Source: Psychrobacter sp. P2G3 (GTDB taxonomy: Bacteria > Pseudomonadota > Gammaproteobacteria > Pseudomonadales > Moraxellaceae). From it: a stretch of 64,000 nucleotides of DNA. Numbering within the stretch: the first letter of the stretch is position 1; each line of letters starts with the position of its first letter. The translations under genes were made by a program, and so were the position numbers. The notes under the pieces were generated by a model. It did no database searches and was not told where the DNA came from. It saw only the letters and a list, made by a program, of their open reading frames with translations. The stretch spans positions 1 to 64,000 of the forward strand of contig NZ_CP012529.1 in assembly GCF_001593285.1 (NCBI RefSeq). The letters run 5' to 3'. Shown here piece by piece: positions 30,911 through 39,477 of the stretch.

Positions 30911-32479
30911 CTATGATCGTTTATTCTTTCTTATCATACGGTGTCTATGAAGTCGCCTCTGCAATCGTCGATGCAACCTTGCGATACGGCGTAAAGGTGA
31001 CAGTTTCCACACAGTCGTTGGTACAATATCACGAAACGACGCACTGGTGCTCGAATGCGCGCGAAACTCCTCAGACCTTTGCGCGGCCTCTTCTGCGGTC
31101 AAGTGTTTACCTTTGCGCCATCCGCCATACAGATATAGTCCTGCGCCCATCACAGCAGTGGCTACCATGCCCGCTGGAAACGATAACCAAAGTGCATCGG
31201 TTCCGAGTAGGGGATAAAGCCCGAAAGCAAATCCAAGACGCACTGGGTACATGGAAATCACCATGACGATCAGCGGCCAAATTACATAGCCGTTAGCACG
31301 CATGGTGCCGAACAGCACTTGCGCGATCCCAAAAAACACAAAACCCCATGTCGCCATTAACTGAATATGCCGCCCAATCGGCACCGCTTCACTGTCACTA
31401 CCAAGGAAAAGACTCAAAATAGTTTCATCAAAAATGCTCAGCACCCCGATGATCGCTCCCGTCAGTATCACGTTAAAAATAAGCCCCCAGCGTGTGATTC
31501 CTGCGACTCTACTCCATTGGTTAGCACCGATGTTCTGTGCAACCATCGCACTGGCCGCGGCACTTAACGCCATTGCAGGCATCTGCACGTAGGTCCAAAG
31601 CTGCTGAGTCGCGCTATAAGCCGCCGTCGTTTGTACCCCCTCGCGGTTGATCAGCGACAACATCGTCAATGCCGCCGAGGAGATGACGATCATCTGAGTG
31701 CCCATCGGCAACCCCTTCGAGAACATCGACTTCAAGATTTCTCGGTCTGCGCGCAAAAAGCGTAGCTCTGGCAACCTAAGTGTCAGCACAGAGCCACGCC
31801 AGTACAGGGTTACGACCATGCCAATAAGCGCTAGTGTGTTTGCGACGGCGGTTGCGAATGCCGAGCCAAATATACCCCATTCGGGAAAGGGTCCTAGACC
31901 CAAAATCAGCGTCGGCGTCAAAATCAGGTCAATAACGACTGATATAATGATAAACCAAAGCGGCGTCGTAGAATCGCCCGTTCCGCGCAGTGCCATCATC
32001 ATTAGCGTAAAGGTCAGTGTGACGGGCATCGCAATGAAAATCATCCGCAGATAAGTCAGGGCAAGGCTCACCGCACTTGATGGCGTACCCAGCAGTTCAA
32101 GTAGCATTGGGGCAAATATCCACCCTATTGCCGATACCAATATACTTATCGGAATAATGCTACCCAGCGCCGTTCCCATGGTTTTCTTGACCATGGTGTC
32201 GTCACGGCGGCCCATTGCCTGACCAATCAAGATAGTAGAAGCCATGCCAAAACCGAAAACGAAGGATATCAGGATAAACATCAAGATGTTGCCGTTCGCC
32301 GTCGCTGCCAACGCCTCTTCACCTAAAAACCGACCCACCCAGACGGCATTGATCGATCCGTTTAACGACTGTAGGGCCGATGATCCAAGTGTTGGTAATG
32401 CAAACAGGAGCATCGTTTTGGCAATCGACCCTTCGGTGAGGTCGCGTTGTTTACCAATGGCGGTATTTGTTTTACTCAA
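30911..32479 (-). CDS. MATE family efflux transporter
   Basis: MATE proteins export drugs or metabolites in exchange for Na+ or H+. The 522 residues hold about twelve hydrophobic segments in two homologous halves. The N-terminal segment GSIAKTMLLFALPTLGSSALQSLNGSINAVWVGRFLGEEALAA is typical of NorM/DinF-like proteins. A basic tail of about 50 residues, rich in Arg and His (LRRIARLHRRLQRRLHRHR), follows the last helix and is unusual. The gene is GC-rich for this window (33 of 60 bases at 31861-31920, 32 of 60 at 31441-31500), suggesting transfer from a GC-richer donor. Confidence 0.88.
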   Translation of the reverse strand: MSKTNTAIGKQRDLTEGSIAKTMLLFALPTLGSSALQSLNGSINAVWVGRFLGEEALAATANGNILMFILISFVFGFGMASTILIGQAMGRRDDTMVKKTMGTALGSIIPISILVSAIGWIFAPMLLELLGTPSSAVSLALTYLRMIFIAMPVTLTFTLMMMALRGTGDSTTPLWFIIISVVIDLILTPTLILGLGPFPEWGIFGSAFATAVANTLALIGMVVTLYWRGSVLTLRLPELRFLRADREILKSMFSKGLPMGTQMIVISSAALTMLSLINREGVQTTAAYSATQQLWTYVQMPAMALSAAASAMVAQNIGANQWSRVAGITRWGLIFNVILTGAIIGVLSIFDETILSLFLGSDSEAVPIGRHIQLMATWGFVFFGIAQVLFGTMRANGYVIWPLIVMVISMYPVRLGFAFGLYPLLGTDALWLSFPAGMVATAVMGAGLYLYGGWRKGKHLTAEEAAQRSEEFRAHSSTSASFRDIVPTTVWKLSPLRRIARLHRRLQRRLHRHRMIRKNKRS

Positions 32480-32738
32480 TGTTTATCCTTTTGCGCTAGA
32501 CCTTTAATTTGGGGCTGATTAAACGAAAGCGCTTATCATAAACCAGAAAGCTTGTGCCGTCTTTATTAGAGCTGTAAACCCTTAACGAGCTTTATGATTA
32601 TTTGACTATCATTTTTTATGTGATTGTCATACCGTTTAGACGGGAAAATAATTGCTATGATTGCTTAAACTTAAAATAAGCTTATCCTAGAATTATGCTT
32701 TTTAATTCATTCTGCCAGCTGCTAACAAGGAAGTCTCG

Positions 32739-33686
32739 ATGCTATTAAAACACCTAAGCCTTGCCGTACTGTTCAGTCTTTCAGTCGTCGGTTGTACTAC
32801 TGCGCCCAACACCTTGGCCGTAAATACCACGCAAAAGCTTATCCAGTATGAACGCTCAAAATCAGACCTAACGACTAAATCATTTATGCTATCCTCAGGC
32901 GATAAAATGGTCTATGCAGAAAACGGTAACGTCGCTGGCGAGCCTTTATTGCTGATTCATGGTTTTGGCGGTAATAAAGACAACTTTACCCGCATCGCTG
33001 ATGAGTTAAGCGGCTATCATCTACTTATCCCAGACTTGCTAGGTTTTGGCGACTCTAGCAAACCAATGACGGCTGATTACCGCGCAGACACACAAGCCGC
33101 GCGCTTACATGAGCTCATGCAAGCCAAAGGTGTGGCTTCGAATATTCATGTCGGCGGTAATTCGATGGGCGGCGCTATCAGTGTCGCTTACGCCGCGAAG
33201 TATCCTAATGAGGTCAAAAGCTTATGGTTGGTCGATAGTGCAGGGTTTTGGTCAGCAGGCGTGCCTAAATCGCTTGAAAGCGCTACTCTTGAGAACAACC
33301 CTTTGCTGATTAATAGCAAAGAAGATTTTTACAATATGTATAACTTTGTCATGTACAAGCCGCCTTATATTCCAAAATCAGTCAAAGCGGTCTTTGCACA
33401 AGAGCGCCTTGCTAATAAAGCGTTAGAATCCAAAATACTAGAGCAAATCGTCACCGACAATGTCGAAGAACGCGCCAAAGTCATCGCTGAATATAACATT
33501 CCGACCTTGATCGTTTGGGGCGAAGAGGACAATGTTATTAAGCCTGAAACTGCCGAAATAATGATTGATATCATGCCACATGCGCAGGTTATCATGATGC
33601 CAGAAGTCGGTCATGTACCGATGATCGAAGCGGTAAAAGAAACGGCGAAGGATTATAAGGCGTTTAGGGAAAGGTTGAAGAAATAA
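32739..33686 (+). CDS. Alpha/beta-fold hydrolase, putative lipoprotein
   Basis: A signal peptide with lipobox V-V-G-C (Cys 19) suggests a lipid-anchored periplasmic or outer-membrane protein. The hydrolase fold shows LIHGFGGNKDNF (oxyanion hole), the nucleophile elbow GGNSMGGAIS, an Asp in WGEEDNVIKPE and the His in EVGHVPMIE, so a complete Ser-Asp-His triad is present. It resembles esterases or lipases of the meta-cleavage hydrolase group, substrate unknown. 315 residues, AAGGAAG ribosome site. It ends at a bidirectional terminator shared with the next, convergent gene. Confidence 0.87.
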   Translation: MLLKHLSLAVLFSLSVVGCTTAPNTLAVNTTQKLIQYERSKSDLTTKSFMLSSGDKMVYAENGNVAGEPLLLIHGFGGNKDNFTRIADELSGYHLLIPDLLGFGDSSKPMTADYRADTQAARLHELMQAKGVASNIHVGGNSMGGAISVAYAAKYPNEVKSLWLVDSAGFWSAGVPKSLESATLENNPLLINSKEDFYNMYNFVMYKPPYIPKSVKAVFAQERLANKALESKILEQIVTDNVEERAKVIAEYNIPTLIVWGEEDNVIKPETAEIMIDIMPHAQVIMMPEVGHVPMIEAVKETAKDYKAFRERLKK

Positions 33687-33717
33687 TTATTTGAGTTAAA
33701 AGGTTTGTTTAAAACTA

Positions 33718-33756
33718 AAAAAGAAACATCAGCTGGTCTGGTGTTTCTTTTTTTTG
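33718..33756. terminator. Bidirectional terminator hydrolase/flavin oxidoreductase
   Basis: AAAGAAACA and CAG pair with CTG and TGTTTCTTT around a short loop, with A- and T-runs on the two sides, between convergent genes. Confidence 0.85.
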
Positions 33757-33766
33757 GCTATAGCAA

Positions 33767-34810
33767 TTACAAATCCTTTACCAGTCGCTCTAGCAATTCA
33801 ATCGTGCCTTCTTGTCTGACCAAGGCTACTCCTTGTCCTGCCCATAAAGACTGGTGTTCTGCATCAAGGTTCTTTTTCGCATGCGCACGTAAGTCTTTGG
33901 TCATGGCATTTAATTGTGGGTAGGGTGGTAGCTCATGTGCACTCTCAAATTGGCCAAAATTACGCAGATAATCATTTAATAAACCACGAGCCTGCTTACC
34001 TGAAAACAGTCTTGTTAAGCGTGTCTCAGTACTGCGCTTATCTTGACTGGCATCGAGTAGCGCCTGTTTATAAATGTCATTAATACTGCATTTATCTGTA
34101 GTCAAAAATGCAGTCCCTATTTGCGCCAGCTCAGCACCTGCTGTTTGAATTGCTTTGATGGCTTGCCCAGTCATAATCCCACCCGCAGCGATTAACGGAA
34201 TATCGGTACAAGCGCGCGTTTGGCTAATCAAGGTCAATAATCCCATTGGATCGCTTGCGCTTTGTGGCAACCAACCACCGCGATGGCCACCAGCTTCTAC
34301 CCCTTGTACGCATACTGCATCTGCGCCAATCTCTGCCCATGCTTTCGCTTCCAATGGATGATTGGCAGTACCGATGACGCGTGTACCTAGACTCTGTAAA
34401 TGCTGAACTTGCTCAGCGCTAATAATGCCAAAGGTAAAACTAGCGACAGGGACAGGATTGTCATAGAGTACTTGTAGCTGATCTGCAAAACTTAGCGCTG
34501 GTCGTTCAGGTAACTCTATTTCAATATTTTGCTGTTGATAATACTGGCTTAGCCAAGAAGGCATCTCGCTGTCCAACGTACTAGAATCATGCTCAGACAA
34601 TACCATCAGATTGATCATAAAAGGGCGGTCGGTGAGCGATTTAATAGTGTCAATTTGCTTATCCAAAACATCTGGCGCCGTCGTGCCAGACCCCAATGAT
34701 CCCAATCCACCGAAGTTACTGACCGTCACCGCCAGCTCAGGTGTGGTCGCTCCTGCCATCGGTGCTTGCACGATAGGGTAGGTTAAATTAAGGGTATTCA
34801 GTAAGGTCAT
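33767..34810 (-). CDS. Nitronate monooxygenase family flavoprotein
   Basis: FMN-dependent enzymes of this family oxidise alkyl nitronates; other members are NAD(P)H:flavin or quinone oxidoreductases. The TIM-barrel pattern shows PIVQAPMAGATTPELAVTVSNFGGLGSLGSG at the N-terminus, the conserved QGVEAGGHRGGWL with the active-site His, and IAAGGIMTGQAI with the phosphate-binding glycines. 347 residues is normal. It is divergent from the ATPase operon at 35013, with 202 bases between. Confidence 0.88.
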   Translation of the reverse strand: MTLLNTLNLTYPIVQAPMAGATTPELAVTVSNFGGLGSLGSGTTAPDVLDKQIDTIKSLTDRPFMINLMVLSEHDSSTLDSEMPSWLSQYYQQQNIEIELPERPALSFADQLQVLYDNPVPVASFTFGIISAEQVQHLQSLGTRVIGTANHPLEAKAWAEIGADAVCVQGVEAGGHRGGWLPQSASDPMGLLTLISQTRACTDIPLIAAGGIMTGQAIKAIQTAGAELAQIGTAFLTTDKCSINDIYKQALLDASQDKRSTETRLTRLFSGKQARGLLNDYLRNFGQFESAHELPPYPQLNAMTKDLRAHAKKNLDAEHQSLWAGQGVALVRQEGTIELLERLVKDL

Positions 34811-34922
34811 GACGGGCTTCCTTTTTATTTTATTAGGCGTTTTACATGACTTACTTTAACAAAGCTGGACGGCTTGCATGTTAGATAATGTGTATTTAGT
34901 TGCTGAATGGAAAAGGTGAGTT

Positions 34923-34978
34923 TTGACTACAAGGTTGTAGCTAAGATATTTGACTACAGTTTTGTAGTTAAGTATTAT
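34923..34978 (+). promoter_or_regulatory. Candidate promoter of the ATPase operon
   Basis: TTGACT (34950-34955), a 17-base spacer and TATTAT (34973-34978) match the sigma-70 consensus at 5 of 6 positions each. A second TTGACT (34923-34928) with GATATT (34945-34950) lies one repeat unit upstream. Both lie inside the 27-base repeats, so a protein bound there would block RNA polymerase. Confidence 0.65.
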
Positions 34979-35004
34979 GACTATAAATTTGTAGTCAACT
35001 AAGG
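34924..35004 (+). repeat. Three 27-bp tandem operator-like repeats
   Basis: Units begin at 34924, 34951 and 34978, exactly 27 bases apart. They share TGACTAYA-N3-TTGTAG-YYAA, and each carries a dyad of CTACA and TGTAG. The third unit reaches the ribosome site AAGGA (35001-35005) of the first ATPase gene. Exact spacing and overlap with the promoter point to cooperative binding by a dimeric regulator. The regulator is not identified; the wHTH of the second ATPase gene is one candidate. Confidence 0.8.
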
Positions 35005-35012
35005 ATAAAAAG

Positions 35013-36203
35013 ATGAGCACAGGGAATATAGTGACAGGTGATAATTATTTTCCAAGACCTACCGATGAAAAAAAGCTATGGAGACATCTGTCAGATGGTG
35101 CTCATGTTCTATTGCTTGCACCTAGACGAGTAGGAAAATCTTCAATGATTACTCATATTAAAGATCAACCTAAATCAGGTTATGCAGTTATATATGTTTT
35201 CGTACAAGCTTGTGATAATGAGCAGAGCTTTTATCAAAAAATGCTACGTGAAATCTATCGTTCCGACCATATTAAAAAATCCGAAAAGATAAAGAGTAAG
35301 CTCTCAGAGTGGGCAAAAGGTATTAATTTTAGCTTGTCAGTTAGTCCAACGAACATCGAAGCTGGGTTAGGTAAAGAAAAGGGTGAGACCAAAATAATTA
35401 CTCATGAAATGATTCGAGATGTACTGTATGAGAGCCTGAAATTGAGTGAAGAGACCATCATTATTGCAATTGATGAATTCCCTGATGTACTTGAGAAAAT
35501 ATCTGATGAACATGGCAAAAGAGGTGTAGAGCAGTTTTTATCTGGTATTCGCGCACTGTGTCAAGACCCTGAGTTCAATGAAAAAGTTCAGTTTATCTTA
35601 ACAGGCTCGATAGGTTTAGATACATTAGCAGAAAAATTGGCAGTTACTGACTTAATTAACATGTTGGTTAATATGAGTATTCGCCCTTTTAAAGACGATC
35701 GAGCAGTAGAATTTATAGACTTTTACATTAATAAGCATTGTTCAGAAGTTATTCTAGATATGGAGACTAAGCAAGCAATCATTGATGAGGTAGGTTGGAA
35801 TATGCCCTACTATTTAGGGTTGGTATGTGAGCAGCTTATTGAAATATTTGATGAAGAAGAACGTCGAATCGAGCATAGCGATGTAAAGGTAGCTATCAAC
35901 AGTTTGTTTAGTCCAGCAATGAAAACCGTCTTTTCTCATTGGCGTGATAGATTAAACCGTCTAGAAAAAATTGAACGCCATTATGCTCAACAAGTTTTAG
36001 ATTTGGTAAGCAAAACAGATACTAGCGTGGTTCATGGAGAGTTATTTAACCTGTCGCAACATATTGACTTTAAAGATCAAGTGAATAGCAGATATGTCAT
36101 TAACTGCCTTTTACACGATGGTTATCTTTATCAACCAGAAGACAGTACTTATCAATTTACTTCTCCTTTACTAAAACGTTGGTGGACTCGTTATGGAAAA
36201 TAA
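35013..36203 (+). CDS. AAA-type ATP-binding protein (archaeal ATPase-like)
   Basis: The 396-residue protein starts with a family-typical segment (NYFPRPTDEKKLWRHL), then Walker A APRRVGKS at residues 36-43 and Walker B IIIAIDEFPDV with Asp 154 and Glu 155. A sensor-like FILTGSIGLD follows near 200. The last 80 residues look like a winged helix ending in YQFTSPLLKRWWTRYGK, as in archaeal-type ATPases (PF01637-like). A binding partner or DNA role is likely. It is the first gene of a two-gene operon, overlapping the next by 11 bases, behind tandem operator repeats. Function unknown; a defence or stress-response module is inference. Confidence 0.78.
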   Translation: MSTGNIVTGDNYFPRPTDEKKLWRHLSDGAHVLLLAPRRVGKSSMITHIKDQPKSGYAVIYVFVQACDNEQSFYQKMLREIYRSDHIKKSEKIKSKLSEWAKGINFSLSVSPTNIEAGLGKEKGETKIITHEMIRDVLYESLKLSEETIIIAIDEFPDVLEKISDEHGKRGVEQFLSGIRALCQDPEFNEKVQFILTGSIGLDTLAEKLAVTDLINMLVNMSIRPFKDDRAVEFIDFYINKHCSEVILDMETKQAIIDEVGWNMPYYLGLVCEQLIEIFDEEERRIEHSDVKVAINSLFSPAMKTVFSHWRDRLNRLEKIERHYAQQVLDLVSKTDTSVVHGELFNLSQHIDFKDQVNSRYVINCLLHDGYLYQPEDSTYQFTSPLLKRWWTRYGK

Positions 36204-38271
36204 TAATATAAAAAGCCATTCAGTCTTACTTTATAACACGCAAAATATAGATGTTCAGCTATTAAAAGCAGGCTTTAGTATTCGCAAAAAAGAATACCAA
36301 CGCATCTGGAAGGATATTCAAACGAGTAAAATGACTCATCCAGAGACCCATTATCTTATTCAAGGCGTAAGAGGCGCAGGTAAAACTACTTTATTATCTC
36401 GTCTTTCCTATGAAGTTGCAGAAGACAAGAAATTAAGCGAATGGTTGATACCTATTTTATTGAATGAAGAAGAGTACGGTATATTATCGCTATTTACTTT
36501 TTGGCTACGTATTGCTGAAAAGCTAGCAGAATATGATGCTCAGTTATATTCAGAGCTGTTTCAACAAGTCTTGCGCTTAGACGATGATGCGGTAGTTGCT
36601 TGGGAGCTTATACAACATTACTTAGATAAAAATAAGCAAAAAATTATCGTTTTTGTCGATAATCTAGGAGAGCTATTTAAGGATTTTGATAAAGTTGAGC
36701 ATGCTCAACTGCGTGAAGTGTTGAGTCTTCATCCGCATATTCGTCTTATCGGTGGTTCAAGTCAATCACTAGAAGCACACTTCGATGTATCAGCCCCCTT
36801 CTATCAGTTCTTTAAACTAGTCAATTTGAAGTCGATCAACGAAACAGAAATGCACGAGCTGCTGCGCTCTTTGGCGACACAAACTGGTGAAGAAGCAGTC
36901 AAAACAATCGAAGAAATTATTACTGAGTACCCTGAACGTATTGAAGCGGTAAGGCGGTTAACTGACGGTGTACCTCGTACTATTGTATTGCTATTTCAAA
37001 TTATTATGGAAGGAGCGAAAGAGAGTAGTTATGCTTATTTAGAGGAAACCATAGATAAGACTACACCTTTATATAAGCATCGAATGGATGACTTATCAAG
37101 ACAGCAGAAGGCTATCGTACATGTAATAGCGATGAATTGGGATGCGATGAGTACTAAAGAGATTGCAGAACAAACACGTCTACCAAGTAAGACAGTATCA
37201 GCCCAATTGGTTAAGCTACAGCAGCAATGGATAGTCGATAAAATAGAAACTGACACCAAAAATCACTTATATATCGTAAAAGAGCGGTTTTTTAATATTT
37301 GGTATTTGATGCGTTATGGTAGTCAGACAGATAAGCGCCGTGTTTTATGGCTTACTAGATTTTTAGAGAGTTGGTATGATAAGAATGAGTTGAATATAAA
37401 GCTGGTTGAAATAGCTATACCTTATATAGATTTAAATGGTGCTGACGGTTTTAAGTTGCAAAGAACTAAAGAGGTATATATAAACGCTTTGCTAGCCAGT
37501 GAGCATATAGACGAAACTCTAAAGGCGGGCGTAAATATTTTCTTAAAACCATACTACAGCAACTTAATTAGATCTGAAGAATGGGAGGTTTATAAAGTTA
37601 ATCTTGAAAACTGTTTTTTAAATATAGAACTTAAAAGATATAAGGATGCAAAACGTAATATTGAAGAAGTACTAAAATTAGATATTGGTTCTGCTCAAAA
37701 TTTAATAATATTAGAAGTTGTTTATGAGTTTTTTAATGAAGATGAAGAGTTAAAGAACAAAGTAATTTCTAATATTCTTCAAGAATCAGCAAAGTCTTCA
37801 ATGAGTCGTTTAATGCTATTAGTAAACATAGTTGATATGGATTATGAGAGTTCTAAGAATGTTGGTCGGATAATAGTTAATGAAACAACGTCAGAAGCAA
37901 AGCTTGATAGTGCTATATTTATGGCTTTTCAAGCATATATACAATTATGGTTCGACGAATTCAAAGATTTAGAAAGTAGTTTAGAGACACTAAGAAATAA
38001 TAATCTTGTCTTTGAGGAAGGTGGAATGTTCCTAACTTTATTTGAAAATTTCCTAGTTCTTCTAATTCAGAAGAATCAGTTAGAAATAGCTTATGGACTT
38101 ATGGACGAATTTATCCATCTAAAAGAGCAGTTTAAACCTATCTACTACGCCCTAGTGTCTCTACTCAAAGATGAACGCCGACAAGAATATCTGCGTATGG
38201 GTCCAGAGCTACAAGGAACAGTAGATGAGATATTACAAAAGGTCGAAGAGTATCGTGTTAAGTACGCTTAG
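36193..38271 (+). CDS. STAND-like NTPase with wHTH and C-terminal helical repeats
   Basis: 692 residues. Walker A GVRGAGKTT is at 58-66 and Walker B IIVFVDNLGELF near 155-166. A winged helix-turn-helix spans about 300-350 (STKEIAEQTRLPSKTVSAQLVKLQ), and about 330 residues of helical, TPR-like sequence follow. The order NTPase-wHTH-superhelical repeats is that of STAND signal-transduction ATPases, where the C-terminus senses and the N-terminus effects. The ATPase part is ordinary in composition (31 G+C in 36841-36900), but 37561-37800 has only 58 G+C in 240 bases, so the sensor half may be of separate origin. Its start overlaps the first ATPase gene by 11 bases, and a bidirectional terminator follows. 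Confidence 0.75.
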   Translation: MENNNIKSHSVLLYNTQNIDVQLLKAGFSIRKKEYQRIWKDIQTSKMTHPETHYLIQGVRGAGKTTLLSRLSYEVAEDKKLSEWLIPILLNEEEYGILSLFTFWLRIAEKLAEYDAQLYSELFQQVLRLDDDAVVAWELIQHYLDKNKQKIIVFVDNLGELFKDFDKVEHAQLREVLSLHPHIRLIGGSSQSLEAHFDVSAPFYQFFKLVNLKSINETEMHELLRSLATQTGEEAVKTIEEIITEYPERIEAVRRLTDGVPRTIVLLFQIIMEGAKESSYAYLEETIDKTTPLYKHRMDDLSRQQKAIVHVIAMNWDAMSTKEIAEQTRLPSKTVSAQLVKLQQQWIVDKIETDTKNHLYIVKERFFNIWYLMRYGSQTDKRRVLWLTRFLESWYDKNELNIKLVEIAIPYIDLNGADGFKLQRTKEVYINALLASEHIDETLKAGVNIFLKPYYSNLIRSEEWEVYKVNLENCFLNIELKRYKDAKRNIEEVLKLDIGSAQNLIILEVVYEFFNEDEELKNKVISNILQESAKSSMSRLMLLVNIVDMDYESSKNVGRIIVNETTSEAKLDSAIFMAFQAYIQLWFDEFKDLESSLETLRNNNLVFEEGGMFLTLFENFLVLLIQKNQLEIAYGLMDEFIHLKEQFKPIYYALVSLLKDERRQEYLRMGPELQGTVDEILQKVEEYRVKYA

Positions 38272-38278
38272 ATAAAAT

Positions 38279-38320
38279 AAAGGTCATAACTTAGTCTCTA
38301 AAACTAAGTTATGACCTTTT
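38279..38320. terminator. Bidirectional terminator after the ATPase operon
   Basis: AGGTCATAACTTAG pairs perfectly with CTAAGTTATGACCT around a 9-base loop, with flanking A- and T-runs, between convergent genes. Confidence 0.9.
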
Positions 38321-38340
38321 TAGTTATTGAGATTTAAGCA

Positions 38341-38718
38341 TCAATTCAACTGCAATGAACCTTTCGCATTCATCAGCAGCTCAACCACGTCATCACCACT
38401 GATGACGGTAAAGCGCTTATCAATGGCTGACTCTTCCACACCGCTGTGCTTCATACATGCACTGCAGACCAATACTTGTCCACCTTTTTCAATGAAGGCT
38501 TCTAGTAACTCGCCAGCAGGTTCAAATGGCGCGCCAATATCGACGTTATCTAATGCGTTCGGCAATGCCAAATGTACCGCGTCTACCATCAATATAACTG
38601 ATGCAGAGTGGCCTTTTTTAAGCGCGACACCTGCCATGGTAAAGGCTAAAGTGATTTTGCTTGGGTTTGATTCACTATTGTCAAATAGCGTTCCAACGTA
38701 ATCCGTATTATTAACCAT
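38341..38718 (-). CDS. DsrE/DsrF-like family protein
   Basis: A 125-residue sulfurtransferase-like fold (TusD/DsrE type). It shows KITLAFTMAGVALKKGHSASVILMVDAVHLA and an alpha/beta pattern, and QVLVCSACMKHSGVE contains two cysteines, the first of which is in the position of the reactive Cys of the family. Small monocistronic protein; whether it transfers sulfur is not certain. No tus/dsr partner is adjacent. Confidence 0.82.
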   Translation of the reverse strand: MVNNTDYVGTLFDNSESNPSKITLAFTMAGVALKKGHSASVILMVDAVHLALPNALDNVDIGAPFEPAGELLEAFIEKGGQVLVCSACMKHSGVEESAIDKRFTVISGDDVVELLMNAKGSLQLN

Positions 38719-38886
38719 TTTATTTTCCTTATTAGACTGTATTTAGTTAAATAATATTCAATTGAATATTCTACTCACTAATATCCTAACACTTATTATA
38801 CGTATTTGTATAATGTAATGTTGTGGAATGGTAGTCTTAAGGTTAACTGGCTGTGACAGATTATCAAAAATAAATTTACAGTTAGC

Positions 38887-39429
38887 CTAACCTAAAGGCG
38901 GCCACGGACGGTCATTATCACTCTCAATCCACTCGGCTACATAGCCGGTCGGCGGCATATTCCAATCAGATTTACCCATCGCATCCAGCACTTCTTGAGT
39001 TTCAATCACGCGTCCTTTGCTAGTGACGCCTGTCCGTAGTAGAGCAGACGAGCAGGGCTTGCCTTTCACCCACATTGATTGTTCCACGTAGATCCAACGC
39101 TCATCAATAGCAGCCACGTGCGTCTTAATCGTAACCCTATCAAAGGCGCGAATGCGTTTGCGATATTGTACTGTGCTGCCAGCTACGACCAGACCCCAAC
39201 GCCTATGCAGCAATTGTTTGCCAAGACCAGTACGAATGGCAAAGTCAGTACGTCCCAAATCGAATAACGTCAGCACGCGACCATTATTCATCTCTAAAAA
39301 ATTATCAATGTCCGTCAAGCTACAGCGAATCTCAATCTCGCTGGTATCTGCTAAGTCTAGTTGATCGCCTTTTTTATTAGCGATGACAGCCTTAGTGATA
39401 GATTTAGCATAACGAAAAAATGGATACAT
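38887..39429 (-). CDS. Thioesterase family protein (4HBT-like hotdog fold)
   Basis: 180 residues with a hotdog-fold pattern. The segment LTDIDNFLEMNNGRVLTLFDLGR carries the usual DxD/Asn element near the active site, followed by RRWGLVVAGSTVQYRKRIRAFDRVTIKTHVAAIDERWIYVEQ. It resembles acyl-CoA thioesterases of the THEM6/4HBT_2 kind. Substrate unknown. It lies 48 bases downstream of the yheT-like gene on the same strand, so both may be cotranscribed. Confidence 0.8.
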   Translation of the reverse strand: MYPFFRYAKSITKAVIANKKGDQLDLADTSEIEIRCSLTDIDNFLEMNNGRVLTLFDLGRTDFAIRTGLGKQLLHRRWGLVVAGSTVQYRKRIRAFDRVTIKTHVAAIDERWIYVEQSMWVKGKPCSSALLRTGVTSKGRVIETQEVLDAMGKSDWNMPPTGYVAEWIESDNDRPWPPLG

Positions 39430-39477
39430 GACAGACTCTCAATAGTTTAAGGATTAGGGTTATGGTTTATTAGATTA

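Noticed and set aside
30895..32507. Open frames opposite the MATE gene
   Set aside because: They are antisense shadows favoured by its GC-rich codons.
39089..39104. Half parS-like site TGTTCCACGTAGA
   Set aside because: Only one half matches, the other arm is unrelated; inside the thioesterase gene.
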